Shown here in pieces: positions 1-9,985 of a DNA stretch of 64,000 nt. Each line of letters begins with the position of its first letter. Positions within the stretch are counted from its first letter, which is position 1. The position numbers were made by a program, and so were the translations under genes. The notes below the pieces were generated by a model. The model saw nothing but the letters and a program-made list of their open reading frames with translations. It was not told the DNA's origin and searched no databases. Source of the DNA: Diphasiastrum complanatum (taxonomy: Eukaryota; Streptophyta; Lycopodiopsida; Lycopodiales; Lycopodiaceae); NCBI GenBank assembly GCA_029204225.1, contig CM055098.1, positions 7,982,246-8,046,245 of the forward strand. Reading direction: 5' to 3'.

Positions 1-207
1 CTACGACAATCCAGACCAAAGTAGCAATCAGTCTCGATGGCACAAATTACAGAATCTGAAAATTCAAAATCAAAACACTCCTGAAGGGTGAAGGCATCTG
101 GTCGGTGACCGAGCTCTCAGAGGTGCAGCCTCCAGAGGGAGACCCGAGGAGAGCTGGATGGATCAGAAAGGATGAGCGCACAATGGCGATCATCGTTTCA
201 TCCATAA

Positions 208-1110
208 ATGAAGATCTACTCATGTAGAGAAGACTGCAAAAGTGGCCATGCAGCATGGGAAAGATTAAAGCATAAGTATGAAGCGAGGACTGCAGCTTTA
301 GTCATGCACCTTCACAATCAGCTACAATCAATATGGTGGGAGGGCAACCAGTTGGATCAGCACATTGAGAAGATAAGAACGATCTTTGCTCAACTCGCTG
401 CATCAGGACAGGAGCACTAGGTCCCATCACCACAGCAGCTGATGTGATTCATGAAATCTCTACCGACGTCCTATCAACAACTGAGAATGCTCATACTGAG
501 TCTACCAGATATGACATTCGACAAAGCAATCAGTCTTGTCACTGATGAGAGACTGATGAGAGATGAAGGAGAGGGAAGCAGTGATCAAGAGAAGGCTCTC
601 TTCACGAAAGGAAATAAGAAGAACAAAAACAAGCCAAGATTTGAGAAGACAAAGTCCTCGAATCAACAATCTTCTTCTTGCGATCACTTCCACAAACCAG
701 GCCATATGGCCAACAAATGCTGGTTCAATCTAGCAATACCTTGCATGCACTACAAGAAGAAAGGGCATTCTGCATACAATTGTAGATTCAACCCAAAAAG
801 AAAAAACAAAGTTGAAAAGACAAACGTTGCAGAATCATCTAAAGATGCAGAAAGAGGTGAGAAAGCTTTCACGATACTCGACGAAGCTTTGACAAGCTAC
901 TCCGAACATGACTACGATGTGGTCATTGATTCAGGAGCAACATCTCACATAACCTGTAACAAGAAGATCTTGATCAACTTTTGTGAACTCAAAACCGACA
1001 GAGCGGTGATTCTAGGATATGGAAGCAGACACGATGTCAAGGGATCGGCTCTCTACAACTACGGACACTGTCAGGCCAAGCAGAGCTACCAGGAACACTC
1101 TATGTGCCCT
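208..1110 (+). pseudogene. copia Gag and protease, degenerate
   Basis: The frame starting at 208 gives a UBN2-type copia Gag (retrotransposon nucleocapsid precursor), interrupted by stops near 418 and 445 and continuing in the same frame from 451. Near 680-780 there are two tandem knuckle motifs of CX2CX4HX4C spacing, but in both the second cysteine is replaced (CDHF and CMHY instead of CXXC), so neither should hold zinc normally. The aspartic protease active site follows as DSGATSH near 925-950. The frame is then lost near 1060-1110. The domain order is that of the family; loss of function is inferred from the stops and the missing cysteines. Confidence 0.9.
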
Positions 1111-3403
1111 CACTTAGAAAAGATTTGCTATCTGTCTCCAAGATGGCAGATCTAGGCATTCGAGTTTTGTTCGACGGCAACACTTATCGTATGATCGAGA
1201 AGATGACAAACAAGTTATTGACGGTCGGATGCAGAGAAGGTAACCTCTATCAGGTCAAAATAATCAGCAACTTTGATAACATATTAAATGTTTCAAAAAA
1301 CGAAAATCAGCTCTGGCATAGGAGAATGTATCATTTGAACATGCAAAGCTTGTAAGACATGAGCACAAAGGACATTGTCACATGTCTCAAAATATCAAGG
1401 CCTGAGGCTGAGTTTTGTGAAGCTTGTTAGAAAGGCAAGCAACATCAGAATCCTTTCACACACGAAGGAAGAAGAGCCAAGGAAGTTCTTGAGCTTGTCC
1501 ACTATGTTGTGTGTGGACCGATGAAAACAGATTCACTCTCAGGTTCAAGATATTTTCTAATGTTCATAGATAATTACAGCCGAATGACCACGATCTACTA
1601 CTTGAAGAATAAATCCGAAGTATTTGATTCTTTCAAGAAGTTTGTGGCATTCGTAGAGTGACACACCTCAAAAAAAATACAGATCCTTAGATCTGACAAT
1701 GGAGGTGAATAAAAAAACACAGAATTCTCAAGATTCTGTGAAGAATAGGGGATTGAACACCAGTTCACTCCTGCATACACACCAGAATACAACGGTGTGG
1801 CAAAAAGAAAAAATAGAATGCTGGTCGAAGGATCCAGATGCATGATCGCACAGGCTCAATTGCCAGGTCAATTTTGGGCCGAGGCAATAGTTGTAGCTGT
1901 ACACCTGCAGAACAGATCTACAACGATAGCACTGGAGAACAAAACACCATATGAGATGTGGACAGGCAAAAAGCCTGATCTGTTATATGCATGAGTGTTT
2001 GGATATACAGCATACAGGCACATTCCAAAGGAAAAGAGAAGCAAGCTTGACGACAAATCTGAACAAACAATCATGGTTGGCTACTCGAACAGAACACATG
2101 TGTATAGACTCTACGATCCAACCACGAAGAATGTTGTTTCGAGCAGAGACGTAAAGTTCGACGAGTCCACATTCCCTAGACTGAAAGTCGAAAGAGACCA
2201 TGAGATCTTCACACTGCTGCCTATTCAAGAGGGAGATCAAGAATAGTCATCAAGTCAGAATGCAGGAGCCCAGACTCCAGAGCAGCAGGAAACAGAACAT
2301 CGACCTCACGAATAAGAAATGTTTGAGCAGCAACAAAACAAACCTCAAAGGTCAACAAGACAAAGAAGACCTTCAGACCGCTACAATCTTCAATGGAGCG
2401 AAGACACGTAGTTCAAGTACTGTAACTTCACAAAAGAACCAGCAACATACCAAGAAGCTATCCAGAGTTCAGAGGGAGAATTTTGGAAACAGGCAATGTC
2501 ATAAGAGATCGAGTAGAAGAGGCAAAACGAGGCATGGACATTAGAGCCACTGCCAGAAAACAGAAAAGTAGTCGATTGCAAGTGGGTGTATAAGAAAAAC
2601 CTAAAATCAGATGGCACCATTGGCCACTATAAATCAAGGCTTGTTGCAAAGGGCTACATGCAGAGATATGGGGTCGACTATTTCGACACATATTCGTCCA
2701 TGGTCAAGATGACAAGCATAAGACTGCTCCTTGCATACACCACATAGTACAATCTGGAAATTCACCAGATTGACGTGAAAACAACCTTTCTCCATGGAGA
2801 TCTAGAGGAGAAAATTTTCATGAAGCAACCTGAAGGCTATGAAGACCTCGACAACAGACAATATGTTTGTCGATTGCAGAGATGCATCTATGGTCTAAAA
2901 CAGGCATCACGAGCCTGGTACAAAAAGCTTGATGGTCTTCTGAAGTCTCTAGACTTCAATCCTACTTAACCAGACTGTAATGTCTACATCAAAAGAGTAG
3001 GAAAGGATTTTGTGATACTAACCATTTTCGTGGATGATTCGCTGATGATAAGAAATTCCTTAATGAGGATCAAAGACACGAAGAGTCAAATTTTTGTAAA
3101 CTACGAAATCACAGATCTTGGAGAAGCAACAAAATGTTTAGGGCTAGAGATTAGAAGAGATCGAATAAATGGCGAAATGCACTTGAGTCAGTCAGAATAC
3201 GCTAGAAAAGTGTTGAAGTAGTACCATATGATGGACTGTGAAGAGAAAGTCACACCAATGATAGCTTGAGCCAAGCTCATGAAACATGATTCCCCAAAAA
3301 TAGAAGAGGAAGAACAGAAGATGGCAGGTATATCCTACCAGAACTTAATCGGTAGTCTGATGTACTTAACAATTTGTACCAGACCCAATCTGGCCTTCTC
3401 TTA
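1104..3403 (+). pseudogene. copia Pol: integrase and reverse transcriptase, degenerate
   Basis: After the frameshift one frame carries the GAG-pre-integrase motif (LWHRRMYHLN, about 1312-1345), the integrase CX2C half-finger (near 1413-1430), the integrase core with RSDNGGE (about 1690) and the TPEYNGVAKRKNR block (about 1780-1815), then the RT palm with YKSRLVAKGYMQ (2620-2660), the QIDVKTTFLHGD block (about 2767-2805), YGLKQASRAWY (2889-2925) and FVDD in the YVDD position (about 3030). In the integrase the family's first catalytic Asp (HTDVCGP block) reads Val and the catalytic Glu (NGVAERKNR) reads Lys, so the DDE triad is broken as well as stops being present near 1354, 1427, 1660, 1994, 2246, 2746 and 2969. 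A clear pseudogene. Confidence 0.9.
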
Positions 3404-3413
3404 ATTAGACTTT

Positions 3414-4427
3414 TGAGATTAATCCTAGCTACTGGGTCAGGGTCATCTAGCTCAAAACTAACTAGGCTAGCAAATTTCCTAATACTCTTCCTAAGCTAAA
3501 ACTAATCTCACTAGCTAAGTAGAACTAATCTATGTTAGATGTTGGATCTAGTTATATGATCTATCTAGCTATTCTAGATCTAATCAGGATGCTAAAGATC
3601 TAATTCCTAACTCCTAAGGATCTAGATCTAAGCTATTGCTAAGATTTAACTAACCTATACTACCTTGTAGTGGGTTTCTTTCCTTGCCTATCCTCAACCC
3701 AAGATCTAATCAATCTAGCATCAAGGAGATGAAGTTAGTTGTCACACGTAGGTTCGTTTCCATGAGAGTGATAGTATAGTTTAGATTTCAATATGAATGG
3801 AGGATCTAACACTAACATCCATTAACACTAAGCATTAATACTACATCCATTAACCCTACTTCCATTAACCCTAAATCCACAACAATGATAAAAACTTACT
3901 CTTTCTTTCTCTCCCTTTCTCTCTCACAAAAAGCATAAAAAATAGCAATCCCAATAATGATCAAATCCAACAATTAGCAAAATCCAAAGAAAGCATGAGA
4001 AATGGAGGAAAAGAGAGGAAGAGCAAGGACATTCATCAATCCATTTCTAAAGAGAACCAATTTGCTTTATTGAAATGAGGAAATGAACATCATGAGCAAC
4101 TCGAGTTGGTCCCTTTTTATAGTAGAGAGGCGGACCCTAGCCTCTGAATCCTATTGGTCCAGTCTTGCCTCTCTTTTTATTCAAATTTAAAAAAGTGTGA
4201 GAATCATCAAAATTGGAGGAAAACCCAGCTTTATTCACTAACTTGACATCTAGGCCCTGCGACATTAAATGTCCCGCAAAAAGACCTAAAGTCCTTTTAT
4301 TAACTTCTAACTGATCAATCAAATAACTATGTAATCATTGGGTTGGACTTACACACGTAGGGTGCCAAATCCCTCTCACTTATTAACTAGGGTCAGGGTT
4401 GCCTTGGGATCCGCAAACCCTCCAACA
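3414..4427 (-). repeat. Probable long terminal repeat (3' LTR of a minus-strand, gypsy-style element)
   Basis: The stretch runs from TGAGATTAATCC to CCCTCCAACA, that is TG...CA, about 1.0 kb. Read on the minus strand it starts TGTTGGAGGG and is preceded by a purine-rich GGTGGGGGATAC tract, the usual polypurine tract plus LTR start of many plant Ty3 elements. The left edge abuts the broken copia Pol. It contains short CATTAACCCTA-type repeats (3820-3885) and CT-rich runs. No second LTR is seen in the flanking sequence. Assignment rests on edge motifs only. Related sequence appears at about 11850-12360. Confidence 0.5.
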
Positions 4428-4434
4428 GTATCCC

Positions 4435-4450
4435 CCACCAAAATTGGTGG
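4435..4450. repeat. 16-bp perfect palindrome at the LTR/polypurine boundary
   Basis: CCACCAAAATTGGTGG is a perfect inverted repeat. It lies inside the purine-rich segment that precedes the probable LTR on the minus strand. It may be a chance result of the conserved purine tract. Confidence 0.6.
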
Positions 4451-4672
4451 CGGTCCCACGACACCTGCAATATACAATTATTGGGGACTTTTATTGGCTT
4501 TGCGCCGAATCTTGATTAGATGATACTGCACCTTCTCCATAAAGTAGAAGCGTGCAATATTGAAATCCAAATTGTGGGGCAGAAAACAATGCTGGGCTCT
4601 GGCAATCCACTTGGAAGTTGTCCATGAAGTGAAGTGGGATTCCCAAGAGCCTCTTATCATAGCCGTACGAAA

Positions 4673-5287
4673 CTAGAGACGAGAAACCAGTAGCTGATCT
4701 TTGATTTGCTCTAAGGCTATCGGCTTATCTGGATCGAATGCCAGAAGAGATAGGCAATTGTCCCATTTGGTTGCCACTGACGCCAACAGAGTTAGATCTT
4801 TAGCAAACATTGCTGATTGTTGCACCGTTGGATCTGGAGAGTGGACATAATCTCTCTGATATGCTTGTAAAGCATGGTGGAAGTCCATTGAAATGGTCCA
4901 GCTGTAAGACTGATGGATGATTGGCCAATTGGGCGTATGGATGGTGATTTTGTCCATAGCCAACCCCAAATCTTTCCATTTATTTCTTCGCAGCATTGGC
5001 ACGTAATAGGGATCTACCCGCAACTGGCGAGGGCTGGCGACGTAACTCCTAATTGATTCTGGAGTTTTCTCAAAAACCATGATTCTCCATGCCAGTTGCT
5101 CTCCCAGTGCAGGTATTTTGTCCAACTCTTTGTCGGCCTCGATCTCGGAGGTCTTAAATTTTAGAATCCATCCACCATGCGAGGACTCATGCGGATGTTG
5201 CTTTAAGAAGGTCTGGATGTAGTCCTCGACGCTAGTAGGGGGTGGAAGCACAGCTGACGAGGTATGCCTAGTGCGACGTCGTGACAC
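4673..5287 (-). CDS. Unrecognised 204-aa ORF next to a probable 3' LTR
   Basis: An uninterrupted minus-strand frame of 204 codons. It begins with a basic patch (MSRRRTRH), has an acidic-to-mixed middle with Trp/Tyr-rich segments, and shows no signal peptide, membrane span, zinc finger or RT motif. A further coding-like segment in about 4478-4660 follows after a stop and runs toward the purine tract at 4430. Its position immediately upstream of a probable LTR suggests a retroelement gene (a structural protein or a 3' accessory ORF), but I do not recognise the family. It could also be a captured host fragment. Base composition is less AT-rich than the surroundings. Confidence 0.4.
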   Translation of the reverse strand: MSRRRTRHTSSAVLPPPTSVEDYIQTFLKQHPHESSHGGWILKFKTSEIEADKELDKIPALGEQLAWRIMVFEKTPESIRSYVASPRQLRVDPYYVPMLRRNKWKDLGLAMDKITIHTPNWPIIHQSYSWTISMDFHHALQAYQRDYVHSPDPTVQQSAMFAKDLTLLASVATKWDNCLSLLAFDPDKPIALEQIKDQLLVSRL

Positions 5288-5450
5288 GGAAGGTGAGTCA
5301 GTAATTACGATCTCGCTGCGTGGACGACGACGATTATGAGAGCTTGAGGCCTGATGGGATGATTCTGCCGGTGCTTCTTCGTAGACCGAAAGCTCGAAAT
5401 CCAGGTGGAAGCCATGGATTCTGTTTTCTAAGTGAGAAGCGGCTAAAAGG

Positions 5451-5870
5451 TGTTGAATTCACACATGTGGGACGCCCTACACATGTACTTTTGATCTCCT
5501 AAGCCCAATAATACCATAAAGATCAGAGTAGCATTGATTGACAATAGGAAAGCTGATCAGACAAGAAATATTATTGTGTTACAAGCAAGATCTGTCAACA
5601 AAACATGAAACTAAGCACAATAAATGCCTCAACTCGGCTAGAGAGAGAAAATGAAAGTACAAACTCGAGTAGAGAGAGAGGGCACAAAGAGCTTAGTCTC
5701 CAAATTTGCATTACACACAAATTTCATCATTTTCTCAATGAGAATACATCACATATATATAGATCCATGGACTCTCCTCCTACTTTGAGTTGAATTGGAG
5801 TTATGAATCCACCTCTCAAGCTATCTAGACTTATTCAAACCACCTCACTATGTCTAATTGTGCCACCTAG
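5451..5870 (-). repeat. LTR-like fragment of the 41442 copia family
   Basis: From 5451 the sequence TGTTGAATTCACACATGTGG, followed by CATGTACTTTTGATCTCC, closely tracks the start of the LTR at 41442 and 44641 (TGTTGAATTTCACACGTGTGG, CATGTACTTGTGATCTCC). Two TAGAGAGAGA-type blocks follow at 5638 and 5670, as in that LTR. No PBS lies to its left, so this is a fragment or solo piece rather than part of an intact element. The right boundary is uncertain. Confidence 0.55.
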
Positions 5871-6107
5871 TCTTTTCATGCATTAGATGTGGCAAAGGAA
5901 ATGGTGTCAAATTGGTGGAATGCACTTCATAGGAGTTTGCAATGGATTTCCACCAAAGAAGTCCTCTCATGGATTTGGTGAACTTGCTGCTATCAAATGT
6001 CCTTTGGCTGATTTTCACATCATATTCATACCAAAGGCTCCACCCAAAAGTATCTCAAATTTTTTGTTTGATCTAGTATCTCATCAAGCTACTTTTTGAG
6101 GAGTGTG

Positions 6108-6530
6108 AAGATTTGACAAAACATAGCTTGATTATTTTGTAATTTCATGTACATAGTAAAATCTCACATGTGTGGAGCATGTTCCCATGTGTGGAGAGTA
6201 GTCCAAGTCACTTTGGTTCATCTATGATAGGTTTGATTAGTCAATAGGCCTTAATCTTGAGGTTTGGGGGTCCTCTATAAAAATCACTCCTTGTACACTT
6301 GCAGTTATGTGACTAGGCCAATTTTAGACTTGGATTACATCATGATAGTGTAGGTTTCTTACAATTGCCAATGGCTTGATGCTAGAGGGTTAGTGATATA
6401 GCACCTCTTGATCTCATTTGCTAATATGGACCAATCATGAAGTGAGGTGCATCAAATGGTTCAATCATTGTAAGAGGTGGCATATAGGTGGTCCAATCAT
6501 AGTAGGAGGTGATGTCTTAGAGGTCCAATC
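6108..6530 (+). repeat. LTR-like piece preceded by a GAGGAG purine tract
   Basis: TTTTTGAGGAG followed by TGTGAAGATTTGAC resembles the polypurine tract plus LTR start seen at 17360-17385 (GAGGAGGAG then TGTGAAGAATTG). It shares TAGCTTGAT and CACATGTGTGG with that LTR. No end or TSD could be fixed. The preceding 5887-6100 may be the decayed 3' end of the same element. Confidence 0.4.
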
Positions 6531-7170
6531 ACTACCACACCAATGACACATAGCAACATTTATAGCGATGTTTAAGCAAATTTTAGCGACGGATACGACT
6601 TGTATAGATGTCCTTATAAACGTCGCTATCTTATTTTTTAAGCGTCGTTATGGGCCCATCGCCTGGAGACATTTATAGCGACATATCAGCAACAAAATCG
6701 ACAAATCTAGCGATGGTTTTGAGACGATTCTACGTCTTTCGGTGACGTAATGTGTGTCACTACTCATCTTTAAATATGTCGCTAGGTGATTATTTCTTAC
6801 AATCGTCGCTACACGACATCCAGTTGAAATTATTTGGGAGTGTCACATCATGACGATCAAGCGACAATTGAGTATCACTATAATGTCGAATATATTTGAA
6901 TCAAAATTTGAAAAACAGTTGATCGTCATCATGTAGCGATGTTTATAAGCATCACCAAAATGTCGAAACACTCTCGGGTCCATTTTCTATGCAGAATAAA
7001 CAGTGTCGCCAGGAGACACTTGTGTGTCGCCCAACGATGTTCACTAGGTTTAACAAATAAAACTTCAACGACGTTTGTGCGATGCTAATGTGGACGTCAT
7101 AGAAATTTTTTTAGGATTCTAGGGAACATTGCACAGCGATGTTTATTTTTTACTAAAAAAAAAAAAGTTT
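6531..7170. mobile_element. CACTA (En/Spm)-like terminal region with subterminal repeats
   Basis: Starts near CACTACCACACC and is packed with short motifs of the form TAGCGATG, AGCGAC and their complements GTCGCT in both orientations. This is the arrangement of subterminal transposase-binding repeats in plant CACTA elements. No transposase (TNP2-type) ORF and no second terminus were found, so this is a terminus fragment or a non-autonomous copy. A related but distinct terminus lies at 28177. Confidence 0.5.
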
Positions 7171-8389
7171 GGGCCCTCAGGTGCTCATTTGCACTCGCGA
7201 GGCCCCATCTTGTTTGCTGGAGAGTACATGATGTGCGACCTCCCTCTTTTTTGAGAGGATTCTATTGCTATTTTTTAGAGGTGAGCACTAGCATTGATTG
7301 AAATTGCTCACGCTTTTTGTGCTACGTATTCTAAATCACAATGTGCATCCATATCTATTTTAGTTACAAAAAAACATTTATAGTTCTACAAGTGTAGCTT
7401 CAATTTTTATCTAAGAAGAAGGCATTGCCTCTACTAATGCCTTCTTGCTTGTCGTCGTTACCACCGGTACCCCTGCCACTGCCACCAGTTCCCACTGCCA
7501 TCGCTACCGTCCTCTCCTCCTTCTTTTACACAAGTTCTTGATCAATCTACTCCTCTTGTGCTTCATCAATCTGCACACACAAACACAGGTACTAATTTGA
7601 AAAATTTGAATGCAATGCAAAATCCTATTTTAACTAAACATGAGATATATATGTATTTTGTGAAGTTGAATGCAATACAATCCTATTTAAACCATAGAGT
7701 AGTTTCAACTAGAAGTCAGAAGTTAGGGTTTACCTTATCTATTGGAAAGATGCCTCTACTGTCCAATTTCCTATGCATGTTCTCAAAGTTACGATTTCGT
7801 AGAGTTTATATTCTTCGTCATGTGGAACTCTGCGATAGATCGCATTCTATAGACACATCAAATAAACTTGTTAGCAATTGAGCTATGAGTATAACTTAGT
7901 TGACTTAAGTTATGAATAGAACTTAACAATGAAATTTCACTGGATGCAAATGCAATTGAAGATGCTTTGGAAAGGCTATTACAATACATTAGAGTTGATG
8001 CAGGAATACATTCAGATGTAGGAGAGATTCATGTTTCCTTCACTAGAAGAGGCTGCATTACCTAATGTTTTCTTATGTCTTATATTGAGAGTTCAGTTTA
8101 TAATTTTCTATCTATGCTCTTTTAATGATGTACTCACATTTTTGAAGAGCATCTGAATCATCTCGCTTTTATGTTTTGTAGCTAACAAAAGTTTCTAATC
8201 TGAAGTTGGCTATTCCCATTGGGACTTTGCTTACAAAGATCTGCATAGCAATATTTTGTAGCATTCCCGAGAATCGGTCTAGTGTCGCCGAATGAAGTCC
8301 GGTTTTTAGACCGTTTGTTTCGTCTTGTGTTACACGCCGATACGAACCTACAGCACTAAACTGGGCTCGAAATGGTTCAGTACTCACAA
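7171..8389. other. No recognisable gene
   Basis: Holds a small unrecognised plus-strand ORF (7558-7881, 107 codons) with AT-rich composition and no motif, a CCGCCACTGCCACC-type low-complexity patch near 7455-7510, and an unrecognised coding-like patch at 8169-8387. It may be the interior of the CACTA-like element whose end lies at 6531. No function can be assigned. Confidence 0.4.
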
Positions 8390-9971
8390 TGAAAAGTGCG
8401 TCCGAGGATAGTCTAGATAAAAAACAATAGATTGTTTAAACATTTGTTGTACAGAAGCATGATTCAAATGACCAAATCTATAATGCCAAAGTAAACTTTT
8501 ATTTGCTTGAATAGAAGTACTTAGCGCCTGACTAGAGGCAAAAAAGCAATGACTTGATCTATACAACTATCCATGCCTCTTTCTGAGTTCTAGGATCTTG
8601 CTTGTCCTATCGACTACTTTGCATTGATCACATTCAAACTCTACTTTATGTCCTAGATCTGTAATTATGCTTACAGAGAGCAGATTTGTAGACAGATTGG
8701 GTACACATAGGACTTTAGAAAGTAGCTTAGACTGATCATTTGCAAAGCTCAATCTTACAGTACTTTCACCTTTAATAGCCTATTGTCGCCAAGGTGAACA
8801 TACTTATTGGTACTGTAGGATATATAGGACTCGAAACAGCCAATAAGACTAGTCATATGATGAGTGACATTGGAATCCAAGAACCAAGAACTGTTGTTGG
8901 ATGCTCCTTGATGGCTGGTCATGAAAGCATCATGTTCCACTTCTTGAATGGGCTGTGGAGCTTCTGTAGCTGCATTCGCCATTTGATTTGACTGTCCATT
9001 ACTATTGCCTATAGTATTCGACAGTCTTGAATCTTGTGGTTGTTTGTTTTGCAGTATCTATAGAACAACTTCTTCTTTGTCTGCAGGTTTGATTGCTCTT
9101 TATGATGTGTTGGTTTCTGGTCTTGCACTGATTGCTTTGGACCTTTCTTCTTCTTCTACTTAGTTGTACCTCTGTTGGTATACAAGACGTGAGAATCCAT
9201 CGTGGAATTATTAGCTTCGTTCTTTTGAGTGTCTTCCTAGAATAACATTACGGTGACCTTTGAAAGAGTCAACTCTGGATGCGTTGTGATGATCATCACC
9301 CAGCTGTCGTATGAGCTTTGTAAGTAGTTGCATTATTGCGTCTTGATCGTCTATGACAGATCCAACAACGACCATTTGCTTCAACAGGTTCTTGAGCTGG
9401 TTGATGTGATTCTGCAAGGAATTATCATTTGCCATCTTGAGGTAGTAAAATTTCTTTCTGAGATGTAGCTTGGAAGCTATATCTCGCACTTCATATAATG
9501 TGCTCAAGATGTCCCAGACTTCCTTGGATGTCTGAGCTTCAGACACATGGCCGATTTGTGTGTCCGAAATGTTAAGGATGATCAGCGCAAATGCTTTACC
9601 ATCTTCAGCTTCCATCAGGAGATCGTTGCATCATCACAGCTTCAGGTATTTTCTATGCACCTATAACAACGTCATACAACTCCTTAGCCATTGCACGGTT
9701 CTCATCTTAAATTTCCACATATGGTAATTGGCTCCATCAAGCTTGTCCATGATAGGACTGGATTTCAGTTGGGAATCCATATGGAAGATTAGTCTAGGTG
9801 ATAGTAGTAACTATCAGTCACTTAAGAATAAGAATCTGGTGCAAAATTTACAGAATAAGAAAGCAATCACTCTATCGGCTAGTAGAGTCTTGTTTTTGTG
9901 GAAGCCCTTCAGGCTATAGAAATAGCTCTAAAATAAAACCACTTGAAGAATCAGATAGTTTTTTATATCTT
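8390..9971 (-). pseudogene. Decayed copia gag-protease-pre-integrase region (minus strand)
   Basis: Read on the minus strand from the PBS at 9985: a Gag leader with MAKELYD-type sequence (9616-9750), UBN2-like Gag (9211-9615, 134 codons), the protease region (8755-8982) and the GAG-pre-integrase motif LLWHYRFGHLNHASV (about 8450-8500). The protease active site reads LDSNVTHHM where the family has LDSGATHHM, so Gly-Ala next to the catalytic Asp is lost. Stops separate the pieces. Sequence left of about 8390 no longer reads as integrase, so the element is truncated there. Confidence 0.85.
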
Positions 9972-9985
9972 TGGCTCTGATGCCA
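9972..9985 (-). promoter_or_regulatory. Primer-binding site (initiator tRNA-Met type) and LTR edge
   Basis: The minus strand reads TGGCATCAGAGCCA directly inside an LTR edge at 9986 (TGTCGGAGAAGC on plus). It is one base off the common copia PBS TGGTATCAGAGCC. The LTR runs to the right from 9986; its far end could not be fixed. Confidence 0.75.

Larger units (their letters stand above)
1..3403 (+). mobile_element. Decayed Ty1/copia retrotransposon, internal region (truncated at both ends)
   Basis: The order Gag - zinc knuckles - protease - integrase - RT on one strand defines a Ty1/copia element. The window opens inside it, so its 5' LTR is not visible. The reading ends near 3403, at a conserved copia RNase H-linker stretch (TRPNLAFS), and is followed at 3414 by an unrelated LTR edge, so the 3' end was lost or displaced. 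Gag and protease lie in one frame (about 208-1100) and everything downstream in another, so there is one main frameshift near 1060-1110 plus many scattered stop codons. It cannot encode a working polyprotein. Detailed entries for the gag and pol parts follow. Confidence 0.93.

Noticed and set aside
3820-3885. Telomere-like repeats (TTAACCCTAA words)
   Set aside because: Only a few spaced copies of ATTAACCCTA within an LTR-like region; no tandem TTTAGGG array.
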